Assembly: GCA_964036665.1 (NCBI GenBank)
Contig: OZ038526.1
Coordinates: 14,446,001 to 14,510,000, forward strand
Reading direction: 5' to 3'
From: Gordius sp. MW1
Lineage: Eukaryota > Nematomorpha > Gordioida > Gordea > Gordiidae
Length of the DNA stretch: 64,000 nucleotides
Positions 28,777 through 41,400 of this stretch are shown here, piece after piece. Within the stretch, counting starts at the first letter, position 1; each line of letters opens with the position of its first letter. Both the position numbers and the translations under genes were made by a program. Under the pieces are notes generated by a model. It saw nothing but the letters and a program-made list of their open reading frames with translations, had not been told where the DNA came from and did not search any database.

Positions 28777-31700
28777 AAAAAATAATTTTTTTCACCTAAA
28801 AATTTTTCACATTTTTTCTTTCAACCGTATTCATCCGATAAAAGTTGTCGTTTTAAGACGTGATTTCCATGATAAAAAGTAAAATTTTATAAGAATCAGA
28901 AAATAATTACTTTGAAATCATGATCGCAAAGAGCAGTGTGCAAAAATTCAGCACTCACGTTGCGATACAACAAACTAATCGCACCAATAAAACGTTCTCT
29001 TTTGTTAAAATGATAATTTTCGCAGCTTAAAACTTCTTTTCGGGAGCGAATCGAGGATAATAGGATTCTCAAATTGGCTTTCTTTTATATATTTTTTCAG
29101 GCTCTTTCACATAAAATAACAAAAAATAATATTTTTTACCTAAAAATTTTTCACATTTTTTCTTTCAACCGTATTCATCCGATGAAAGTTGTCGTTTTAA
29201 GACGTGATTTCCATGATAAAAAGTAAAATTTTATAAGAATCAGAAAACAATTACTTTGAAATCAGGATCGCAAAGAGCAGTGTGCAAAAATTCAGCACTC
29301 ACGTTGCGATACAACAAACTAATCGCACCAATAAAACGTTCTCTTTTGTCAAAATGATAATTTTCGCAGCTTAAAACTTCTTTTCGGGAGCGAATCGAGG
29401 ATAATGGGATTCTCAAATTGGCTTTTTTTACATATATTTTAAAGCTCTTTCACAGAAAATAACAAAAAGAAATTTTTTTACCTCAAAATTTTCACATTTT
29501 TTCTTTCAACCGTATTCATCCGATGAAAGTTGTCGTTTTAAGACGTGATTTCCATGATAAAAAGTAAAATTTTATCAGAATCAGAAAACAATTACTTTAA
29601 AATCATGATCGCAAAGAGCAGTGTCCAAAAATTAAGCACTCACGTTGCGATACAACAAACTAATTGCACCAATAAAACGTTCTCTTTTGTCAAAATGATA
29701 ATTTTCGCAGCTTAAAACTTCTTTTCGGGAGCGAATCGAGGATAATAGGATTCTCAAATTGGCTTTCTTTTATATATTTTTTCAGGCTCTGTCACATAAA
29801 ATAACAAAAAATAATTTTTTTACCTAAATGTTTTTCACATTTTTTCTTTCAACCGTATTCATCCGATGAAAGTTGTCGTTTTAAGACGTGATTTCCATGA
29901 TAAAAAGTTAAATTTTATAAGAATCAGAAAACAATTACTTTGAAATCATGATCGCAAAGAGCAGTTTTCAAAAATTAAGCACTCACGTTGCGATACAACA
30001 AACTAATCGCAACAATAAAACGTTGTCTTTTGTCGAAATGATAATTTTCGCAGCTTAAAACTTTTTTCGGGAGCGAATCGAGGATAATAGGATTCTCATA
30101 TTGGCTTTCTTTTATATATTTTTTCAGGCTCTTTCACATAAAATAACAAAATAGAAATTTTTTTGCCTCAAAATTTTCACTTTTATAAACGTATGCATCC
30201 GATGAAAGTTGTCGTTTAAAGACGTGATTTCCATGATAAAAAGTAAAAATTTATCAGAAGAAAACAAATTACTTTGAAATCATGATCGCAAAGAGCAGTG
30301 TCTAAAAATTAAGCACTCACGTTGCGATACAACAAACTAATCGCACCAATAAAACGTTCTCTTTTGTCAAAATGATAATTTTCGCAGCTTAAAACTTCTT
30401 TTCGGGAGCGAATTGAGGATAATAGGATTCTCAAATTGGCTTTCTTTTATATATTTTTTCAGGCTCTTTCACATAAAAGAACAAAAAAGAAATTTTTTTA
30501 CCTCAAAATTTTCAATTTTTTTTCCAACCATTTTCATCCGATTAAAGTTGTCGTTTTAAGACGTGATTTTCATGATAAAAAGTAAAATTTATCAGAATCA
30601 GAAAACAAATTACTTTGAAATCATGATCGCAAAGAGCAGTGTCCAAAAATTAAGCACTCACGTTGCGATACAACAAACTAATCGCACCAATAAAACGTTC
30701 TCTTTTGTCAAAATGATAATTTTCGCAGCTTAAAACTTCTTTTCGGGAGCGAATCGAGCATAATAGGATTCTCAAATTGGCTTTCTTTTATATATTTTTT
30801 CAGGCTCTTTCACATAAAATAACAAAAAATAATTTTTTTACCTAAATGTTTTTCACATTTTTTCTTTCAACCGTATTCATCCGATGAAAGTTGTCGTTTT
30901 AAGACGTGATTTCCATAATAAAAAGTTAAATTTTATAAGAATCAGAAAAGAATTACTTTGAAATCATGATCGCAAAGAGCAGTGTGCAAAAATTCAGCAC
31001 TCACGTTGCGATACAACAAACTAATCGCACCAATAAAACGTTCTCTTTTGTCAAAATGATACTTTTCGCAGCTTAAAACTTCTTTTCGGGAGCGAATCGA
31101 GGATAATAGGATTCTCAAATTGGCTTTTTTACATATATTTTTAAGCTCTTTCACAGAAAATAACAAAAAAGAAATTTTTTTACCTCAAAATTTTCACATT
31201 TTTCCTTTCAACCGTATTCATCCGATGAAAGTTGTCGTTTTAAGACGTGATTTCCATGATAAAAAGTAAAATTTTATCAGAATCAGAAAACAATACTTTG
31301 AAATCATGATAGCAAAGAGCAGTTTTCAAACATTAAGCACTCACGTTGCGATACAACATACTAATCGCAACAATAAAACGTTGTCTTTTGTCGAAATAAT
31401 AATTTTCGCAGCTTAAAACTTCTTTTCGGGAGCGAATCGAGGATAATAATATTCTCAAATTGGCTTTTTTTACATATATTTTTAAGCTCTTTCACAGAAA
31501 ATAACAAAAAAGAAATTTTTTTACCTCAAAATTTTCACATTTTTTCTTTCAACCGTATTCATCCGATGAAAGTTGTCGTTTTAAGACGTGATTTCCATGA
31601 TAAAAAGTAAAAGTTTATCAGAATCAGAAAACAATTACTTTGAAATCATGATCGCAAAGAGCAGTGTCCAAAAATTAAGCACTCACGTTGAGATACATCA

Positions 31701-31980
31701 AACTAATCGCAACAATAAAACGTTGTCTTTTGTCGAAATGATAATTTTCACAGCTTAAAACTTCTTTTTGGGAGCGAATCGAGGATAATAGGATTCTCAA
31801 ATTGGCTTTCTTTTATATATTTTTTCAGGCTCTTTCACATAAAATAACAAAATAGAAATTTTTTTACCTCAAAATTTTCACATTTTTTCTTTCAACCGTA
31901 TTCATCCGATGAAAGTTGTCGTTTTAAGACGTGATTTCCATGATAAAAAGTAAAATTTTATCAGAATCAGAAAACAATTA
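26500..31980 (+). repeat. Segmental satellite block, ~5.46 kb offset, copy 1
   Basis: Markers recur about 5,456 bp downstream: 'ataatggg' at 29401 and 34857, the private 'ctctgtcac' near 29788 and 35244, and a short 'cagaagaaaac' form near 30255 and 35707. The last pair is offset by 5,452 because the second copy lacks 4 bp near 35610. Before about 27 kb the offset is 5,460 because of a 4-bp deletion near 32384. The copies differ at single bases, for example 'atcaggatcg' near 29264 against 'atcatgatcg', so the event is older than the 5,448-bp duplication. Edges are approximate. Confidence 0.72.
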
Positions 31981-34900
31981 CTTTGAAATCATGATCGCAA
32001 AGAGCAGTGTCCAAAAATTAAGCACTCACGTTGCGATACAACAAACTAATCGCACCAATAAAACGTTCTCTTTTGTCAAAATGATAATTTTCGCAGCTTA
32101 AAACTTCTTTTCGGGAGCGAATTGAGGATAATAGGATTCTCAAATTGGCTTTCTTTTATATATTTTTTCAGGCTCTTTCACATAAAAGAACAAAAAAGAA
32201 ATTTTTCACCTCAAAATTTTCAATTTTTTTTCCAACCATTTTCATCCGATGAAAGTTGTCGTTTTAAGACGTGATTTTCATGATAAAAAGTAAAATTTTA
32301 TCAGAATCAGAAAACAAATTACTTTGAAATCATGATCGCAAAGAGCAGTGTCCAAAAATTAAGCACTCACGTTGCGATACAACTAATCGCACCAATAAAA
32401 CGTTCTCTTTTGTCAAAATGATAATTTTCGCAGCTTAAAACTTCTTTTCGGGAGCGAATCGAGCATAATAGGATTCTCAAATTGGCTTTCTTTTATATAT
32501 TTTTTCAGGCTCTTTCACATAAAATAACAAAAAATAATTTTTTTACCTAAATGTTTTTCACATTTTTTCTTTCAACCGTTTTCATCCGATGAAAGTTGTC
32601 GTTTTAAGACGTGATTTCCATGATAAAAAGTTAAATTTTATAAGAATCAGAAAACAATTACTTTGAAATCATGATCGCAAAGAGCAGTGTGCAAAAATTC
32701 AGCACTCACGTTGCGATACAACAAACTAATCGCACCAATAAAACGTTCTCTTTTGTCAAAATGATACTTTTCGCAGCTTAAAATTTCTTTTCGGGAGCGA
32801 ATCGAGGATAATAGGATTCTCAAATTGGCTTTTTTACATATATTTTTAAGCTCTTTCACAGAAAATAACAAAAAAGAAATTTTTTTACCTCAAAATTTTC
32901 ACATTTTTCCTTTCAACCGTATTCATCCGATGAAAGTTGTCGTTTTAAGACGTGATTTCCATGATAAAAAGTAAAATTTTATCAGAATCAGAAAACAATA
33001 CTTTGAAATCATGATAGCAAAGAGCAGTTTTCAAACATTAAGCACTCACGTTGCGATACAACATACTAATCGCAACAATAAAACGTTGTCTTTTGTCGAA
33101 ATAATAATTTTCGCAGCTTAAAACTTCTTTTCGGGAGCGAATCGAGGATAATAATATTCTCAAATTGGCTTTTTTTACATATATTTTTAAGCTCTTTCAC
33201 AGAAAATAACAAAAAAGAAATTTTTTTACCTCAAAATTTTCACATTTTTTCTTTCAACCGTATTCATCCGATGAAAGTTGTCGTTTTAAGACGTGATTTC
33301 CATGATAAAAAGTAAAAGTTTATCAGAATCAGAAAACAATTACTTTGAAATCATGATCGCAAAGAGCAGTGTCCAAAAATTAAGCACTCACGTTGAGATA
33401 CATCAAACTAATCGCAACAATAAAACGTTGTCTTTTGTCGAAATGATAATTTTCGCAGCTTAAAACTTCTTTTTGGGAGCGAATCGAGGATAATAGGATT
33501 CTCAAATTGGCTTTCTTTTATATATTTTTTCAGGCTCTTTCACATAAAATAACAAAATAGAAATTTTTTTACCTCAAAATTTTCACATTTTTTCTTTCAA
33601 CCGTATTCATCCGATGAAAGTTGTCGTTTTAAGACGTGATTTCCATGATAAAAAGTAAAATTTTATCAGAATCAGAAAACAATTACTTTGAAATCATGAT
33701 CGCAAAGAGCAGTGTCCAAAAATTAAGCACTCACGTTGCGATACAACAAACTAATCTCACCAATAAAACGTTCTCTTTTGTCAAAATGATAATTTTCGCA
33801 GCTTAAAACTTCTTTTCGGGAGCGAATCGAGGATAGGATTCTCAAATAGGCTTTCTTTTATATATATTTTCAGGCTCTTTCACATAAAATAACAAAAAAA
33901 AAAATTTTACCTCAAAATTTTTCATTTTTTTTCCAACCGTAATCATCCGATGAATGTTGTCGTTTTAAGACGTGATTTCCATGATAAAAAGTAAAAATTT
34001 ATCAGAATCAGAAAACAATTACTTTGAAATCATGATCGTAAAGAGCAGTTTTCAACAATTAAGCACTCACGTTGCGATACAACAAACTAATCGCACCAAT
34101 AAAACGTTCTCTTTTGTCAAAATGATAATTTTCGCTGCTAAAAACTTCTTTTCGGGAGCGAGTCGAGGATAATAGGATTCTCAAATTGGCTTTCTTTTAT
34201 ATATTTTTTCAGGCTCTTTCACATAAAATAACAAAAAATAATTTTTTTCACCTAAAAATTTTTCACATTTTTTCTTTCAACCGTATTCATCCGATAAAAG
34301 TTGTCGTTTTAAGACGTGATTTCCATGATAAAAAGTAAAATTTTATAAGAATCAGAAAATAATTACTTTGAAATCATGATCGCAAAGAGCAGTGTGCAAA
34401 AATTCAGCACTCACGTTGCGATACAACAAACTAATCGCACCAATAAAACGTTCTCTTTTGTTAAAATGATAATTTTCGCAGCTTAAAACTTCTTTTCGGG
34501 AGCGAATCGAGGATAATAGGATTCTCAAATTGGCTTTCTTTTATATATTTTTTCAGGCTCTTTCACATAAAATAACAAAAAATAATATTTTTTACCTAAA
34601 AATTTTTCACATTTTTTCTTTCAACCGTATTCATCCGATGAAAGTTGTCGTTTTAAGACGTGATTTCCATGATAAAAAGTAAAATTTTATAAGAATCAGA
34701 AAACAATTACTTTGAAATCATGATCGCAAAGAGCAGTGTGCAAAAATTCAGCACTCACGTTGCGATACAACAAACTAATCGCACCAATAAAACGTTCTCT
34801 TTTGTCAAAATGATAATTTTCGCAGCTTAAAACTTCTTTTCGGGAGCGAATCGAGGATAATGGGATTCTCAAATTGGCTTTTTTTACATATATTTTAAAG

Positions 34901-36233
34901 CTCTTTCACAGAAAATAACAAAAAGAAATTTTTTTACCTCAAAATTTTCACATTTTTTCTTTCAACCGTATTCATCCGATGAAAGTTGTCGTTTTAAGAC
35001 GTGATTTCCATGATAAAAAGTAAAATTTTATCAGAATCAGAAAACAATTACTTTAAAATCATGATCGCAAAGAGCAGTGTCCAAAAATTAAGCACTCACG
35101 TTGCGATACAACAAACTAATTGCACCAATAAAACGTTCTCTTTTGTCAAAATGATAATTTTCGCATCTTAAAACTTCTTTTCGGGAGCGAATCGAGGATA
35201 ATAGGATTCTCAAATTGGCTTTCTTTTATATATTTTTTCAGGCTCTGTCACATAAAATAACAAAAAATAATTTTTTTACCTAAATGTTTTTCACATTTTT
35301 TCTTTCAACCGTATTCATCCGATGAAAGTTGTCGTTTTAAGACGTGATTTCCATGATAAAAAGTTAAATTTTATAAGAATCAGAAAACAATTACTTTGAA
35401 ATCATGATCGCAAAGAGCAGTTTTCAAAAATTAAGCACTCACGTTGCGATACAACAAACTAATCGCAACAATAAAACGTTGTCTTTTGTCGAAATGATAA
35501 TTTTCGCAGCTTAAAACTTTTTTCGGGAGCGAATCGAGGATAATAGGATTCTCATATTGGCTTTCTTTTATATATTTTTTCAGGCTCTTTCACATAAAAT
35601 AACAAAATATTTTTTTGCCTCAAAATTTTCACTTTTATAAACGTATGCATCCGATGAAAGTTGTCGTTTAAAGACGTGATTTCCATGATAAAAAGTAAAA
35701 ATTTATCAGAAGAAAACAAATTACTTTGAAATCATGATCGCAAAGAGCAGTGTCTAAAAATTAAGCACTCACGTTGCGATACAACAAACTAATCGCACCA
35801 ATAAAACGTTCTCTTTTGTCAAAATGATAATTTTCGCAGCTTAAAACTTCTTTTCGGGAGCGAATTGAGGATAATAGGATTCTCAAATTGGCTTTCTTTT
35901 ATATATTTTTTCAGGCTCTTTCACATAAAAGAACAAAAAAGAAATTTTTTTACCTCAAAATTTTCAATTTTTTTTCCAACCATTTTCATCCGATTAAAGT
36001 TGTCGTTTTAAGACGTGATTTTCATGATAAAAAGTAAAATTTATCAGAATCAGAAAACAAATTACTTTGAAATCATGATCGCAAAGAGCAGTGTCCAAAA
36101 ATTAAGCACTCACGTTGCGATACAACAAACTAATCGCACCAATAAAACGTTCTCTTTTGTCAAAATGATAATTTTCGCAGCTTAAAACTTCTTTTCGGGA
36201 GCGAATCGAGCATAATAGGATTCTCAAATTGGC
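31981..36233 (+). repeat. Segmental satellite block, ~5.46 kb offset, copy 2 (partial)
   Basis: Follows the preceding block directly. The sequence order jumps back near 31,980-32,120 from the 'gttgagatacatc' monomer type to the 'gaattgagg' type. The match to copy 1 stops at about 36233, where 'ggctttcttttatat' in the first copy is replaced by 'ggctttttttacatat'. This copy is therefore shorter than a full unit, and a further exchange has occurred. Confidence 0.68.
32815..34560 (+). repeat. Block with 3,745-bp offset, copy 1 (11-monomer period)
   Basis: The 'caatactttgaaatcatgat' marker at 32996 recurs at 36741, an offset of 3,745 bp or eleven monomers. The neighbouring 'aatctcacc', short 'gaggataggattc' and 'ttcgctgctaaaaac' variants recur at the same spacing. 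The block overlaps the second copy of the 5.46-kb block, so several rounds of exchange overlap here. Confidence 0.65.
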
Positions 36234-36559
36234 TTTTTTTACATATATTTTTAAGCTCTTTCACAGAAAATAACAAAAAGAAATTTTTTTACCTCAAAAT
36301 TTTCACATTTTTTCTTTCAACCGTATTCATCCGATGAAAGTTGTCGTTTTAAGACGTGATTTCCATGATAAAAAGTAAAATTTTATCAGAATCAGAAAAC
36401 AATTACTTTAAAATCATGATCGCAAAGAGCAGTGTACAAAAATTAAGCACTCACGTTGCGATACAACAAACTAATCGCACCAATAAAACGTTCTCTTTTG
36501 TCAAAATGATAATCTTCGCAGCTTAAAACTTCTTTTCGGGAGCGAATCGAGGATAATAG

Positions 36560-38305
36560 GATTCTCAAATTTGCTTTTTTACATATATTTTTAAGCTCTT
36601 TCACAGAAAATAACAAAAAAGAAATTTTTTTACCTCAAAATTTTCACATTTTTCCTTTCAACCGTATTCATCCGATGAAAGTTGTCGTTTTAAGACGTGA
36701 TTTCCATGATAAAAAGTAAAATTTTATCAGAATCAGAAAACAATACTTTGAAATCATGATAGCAAAGAGCAGTTTTCAAACATTAAGCACTCACGTTGCG
36801 ATACAACATACTAATCGCAACAATAAAACGTTGTCTTTTGTCGAAATAATAATTTTCGCAGCTTAAAACTTCTTTTCGGGAGCGAATCGAGGATAATAAT
36901 ATTCTCAAATTGGCTTTTTTTACATATATTTTTAAGCTCTTTCACAGAAAATAACAAAAAAGAAATTTTTTTACCTAAAAATTTTCACATTTTTTCTTTC
37001 AACCGTATTCATCCGATGAAAGTTGTCGTTTTAAGACGTGATTTCCATGATAAAAAGTAAAAGTTTATCAGAATCAGAAAACAATTACTTTGAAATCATG
37101 ATCGCAAAGAGCAGTGTCCAAAAATTAAGCACTCACGTTGAGATACATCAAACTAATCGCAACAATAAAACGTTGTCTTTTGTCGAAATGATAATTTTCG
37201 CAGCTTAAAACTTCTTTTTGGGAGCGAATCGAGGATAATAGGATTCTCAAATTGGCTTTCTTTTATATATTTTTTCAGGCTCTTTCACATAAAATAACAA
37301 AATAGAAATTTTTTTACCTCAAAATTTTCACATTTTTTCTTTCAACCGTATTCATCCGATGAAAGTTGTCGTTTTAAGACGTGATTTCCATGATAAAAAG
37401 TAAAAGTTTATCAGAATCAGAAAACAATTACTTTGAAATCATGATCGCAAAGAGCAGTGTCCAAAAATTAAGCACTCACGTTGCGATACAACAAACTAAT
37501 CTCACCAATAAAACGTTCTCTTTTGTCAAAATGATAATTTTCGCAGCTTAAAACTTCTTTTCGGGAGCGAATCGAGGATAGGATTCTCAAATAGGCTTTC
37601 TTTTATATATATTTTCAGGCTCTTTCACATAAAATAACAAAAAAAAAAATTTTACCTCAAAATTTTTCATTTTTTTTCCAACCGTAATCATCCGATGAAT
37701 GTTGTCGTTTTAAGACGTGATTTCCATGATAAAAAGTAAAAATTTATCAGAATCAGAAAACAATTACTTTGAAATCATGATCGTAAAGAGCAGTTTTCAA
37801 CAATTAAGCACTCACGTTGCGATACAACAAACTAATCGCACCAATAAAACGTTCTCTTTTGTCAAAATGATAATTTTCGCTGCTAAAAACTTCTTTTCGG
37901 GAGCGAGTCGAGGATAATAGGATTCTCAAATTGGCTTTCTTTTATATATTTTTTCAGGCTCTTTCACATAAAATAACAAAAAATAATTTTTTTCACCTAA
38001 AAATTTTTCACATTTTTTCTTTCAACCGTATTCATCCGATAAAAGTTGTCGTTTTAAGACGTGATTTCCATGATAAAAAGTAAAATTTTATAAGAATCAG
38101 AAAATAATTACTTTGAAATCATGATCGCAAAGAGCAGTGTGCAAAAAATTAGCACTCACGTTGCGATACAACAAACTAATCGCACCAATAAAACGTTCTC
38201 TTTTGTTAAAATGATAATTTTCGCAGCTTAAAACTTCTTTTCGGGAGCGAATCGAGGATAATAGGATTCTCAAATTGGCTTTCTTTTATATATTTTTTCA
38301 GGCTC
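36560..38305 (+). repeat. Block with 3,745-bp offset, copy 2
   Basis: Counterpart of 32815-34560, with single-base differences ('caaatttgc' near 36566 against 'caaattggc'; 'gcaaaaaattagc' near 38142 against 'gcaaaaattcagc'). After this block the regular block order of array A fades. Confidence 0.62.
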
Positions 38306-38439
38306 TTTCACATAAAATAACAAAAAATAATTTTTTTTACCTAAAAATTTTTCACATTTTTTCTTTCAACCGTATTCATCCGATGAAAGTTGTCGTTTTA
38401 AGACGTGATTTCCATGATAAAAAGTAAATTTTATAAGAA

Positions 38440-41400
38440 TCAGAAAACAATTACTTTGAAATCATGATCGCAAAGAGCAGTGTGCAAAAATTCAGCACTC
38501 ACGTTGCGATACAACAAACTAATCGCACCAATAAAACGTTCCCTTTTGTCAAAATGATAATTTTCGCAGCTTAAAACTTCTTTTCGGGAATCGAGGATAA
38601 TGGGATTCTCAAATTGGCTTTTTTTACATATATTTTTAAGCTCTTTCACAGAAAATAACAAAAAGAAATTTTTTTACCTCAAAATTTTCACATTTTTTCT
38701 TTCAACCGTATTCATCCGATGAAAGTTGTCGTTTTAAGACGTGATTTCCATGATAAAAAGTAAAATTTTATCAGAATCAGAAAACAATTACTTTAAAATC
38801 ATGATCGCAAAGAGCAGTGTACAAAAATTAAGCACTCACGTTGCGATACAACAAACTAATCGCACCAATAAAACGTTCTCTTTTGTCAAAATGATAATCT
38901 TCGCAGCTTAAAACTTCTTTTCGGGAGCGAATCGAGGATAATAGGATTCTCAAATTGGCTTTCTTTTATATATTTTTTCAGGCTCTTTCACATAAAATAA
39001 CAAAAAATAATTTTTTACCTAAATGTTTTTCACATTTTTTCTTTCAACCGTATTCATCCGATGAAAGTTGTCGTTTTAAGACGTGATTTCCATGATAAAA
39101 AGTAAAATTTTATAAGAATCAGAATACAATACTTTGAAATCATGATCGCAAAGAGCAGTTTTCAAACATTAAGCACTCACGTTGCGATACAACATACTAA
39201 TCGCAACAATAAAACGTTGTCTTTTGTCGAAATGATAATTTTCGCAGCTTAAAACTTCTTCGCAAGCGAATCGAGGATAATAGGATTCTCAAATTGGCTT
39301 TTTTTACATATCTTTTTAAGCTCTTTCACAGAAAATAACAAAAAAGAAATTTTTTTACCTCAAAATTTTCACATTTTTTCTTTCAACCGTATTCATCCGA
39401 TGAAAGTTGTCGTTTTAAGACGTGATTTCCATGATAAAAAGTAAAATTTTATCAGAATCAGAAAACAATTACTTTGAAATCATGATCGCAAAGAGTAGTG
39501 TCCAAAAATTAAGCACTCACGTTGCGATACAACAAACTAATCTCACCAATAAAACGTTCTCTTTTGTCAAAATGATAATTTTCGCAGCTTAAAACTTCTT
39601 TTCGGGAGCGAATCGAGGATAGGATTCTCAAATAGGCTTTCTTTTATATATATTTTCAGGCTCTTTCACAAATAACAAAAAAAAAAATTTTACCTCAAAA
39701 TTTTTCATTTTTTTTCCAACCGTAATCATCCGATGAATGTTGTCGTTTTAAGACGTGATTTCCATAATAAAAAGTAAAAATCTTTCAGAATCAGAAAACA
39801 ATACTTTGAAATCATGATCGCAAAGAGCAGTTTTCAAACATTAAGCACTCACGTTGCGATACAACATACTAATCGCAACAATAAAACGTTGTCTTTTGTC
39901 GAAATGATAATTTTCGCAGCCTAAAACTTCTTCGGAAGCGAATCGAGGATAATAGGATTCTCAAATTGGCTTTTTTTACATATATTTTTAAGCTCTTTCA
40001 CAGAAAATAACAAAAAAGAAATTTTTTTACCTAAAAATTTTCACATTTTTTCTTTCAACCGTATTCATCCGATGAAAGTGGTCGTTTTAAGACGTGATTT
40101 CCATGATAAAAAGTAAAAGTTCATCAGAATCAGAAAACAATTACTTTGAAATCATGATCGCAAAGAGCAGTTTTCAAAAATTAAGCACTCACGTTGAGAT
40201 ACAACAAACTAATCGCAACAATAAAACGTTGTTTTTTGTCGAAATGATAATTTTCGCTGCTAAAAACTTCTTTTCGGGAGCGAGTCGAGGATAATATGAT
40301 TCTCAAATTGGCTTTTTTTTATAAATTTTTTCAGGCTCTTTCACATAAAATAACAAAAAATAATTTTTTTCACCTAAAAATTTTTCACATTTTTTCTTTC
40401 AACCGTATTCATCCGATAAAAGTTGTCGTTTTAAGACGTGATTTCCATGATAAAAAGTAAAATTTTATAAGAATCAGAAAACAATTACTTTGAAATCATG
40501 ATCGCAAAGAGCAGTGTGCAAAAATTCAGCACTCACGTTGCGATACAACAAACTAATCGCACCAATAAAACGTTCTCTTTTGTCAAAATGATAATTTTCG
40601 CAGCTTAAAACTTCTTTTCGGGAGCGAATCGAGGATAATGGGATTCTCAAATTGGCTTTTTTTAAATATATTTTTAAGCTCTTTCACAGAAAATAACAAA
40701 AAGAAATTTTTTTACCTCAAAATTTTTCATTTTTTTTCCTACCGTAATCATCCGATGATTGTCGTTTTAAGACGTGATTTCCATGATAAAAAGTAAAAAT
40801 TTATCAGAATCAGAAAACAATTACTTTGAAATCATGATCGCAAAGAGCAGTTTTCAACAATTAAGCACTCACGTTGCGATACAACAAACTAATCGCACCA
40901 ATCAAACCTTCTCTTTTGTCAAAATGATAATTTTCGCAGGTTAAAACTTCTTTTCGGGAGCGAATCGAGGATAATAGGATTCTCAAATTGGCTTTCTTTT
41001 ATATATTTTTTCAGGCTCTTTCACACAAAATAACAAAAAATAATTTTTTTTACCTAAAAATTTTTCACATTTTTTCTTTCAACCGTATTCATCCGATGAA
41101 AGTTGTCGTTTTAAGACGTGATTTCCATGATAAAAAGTAAAATTTTATCAGAATCAGAAAACAATTACTTTGAAATCATGATCGCAAAGAGCAGTTTTCA
41201 AAAATTAAGCACTCACGTTGCGATACAACAAACTAATCGCAACAATAAAACGTTGTCTTTTGTCGAAATGATAATTTTCGCAGCTTAAAACTTTTTTCGG
41301 GAGCGAATTGAGGATACTAGGATTCTCAAATTGGCTTTCTTTTATATATTTTTTCAGGCTCTTTCACATAAAATAACAAAATAGAAATTTTTTTACCTCA

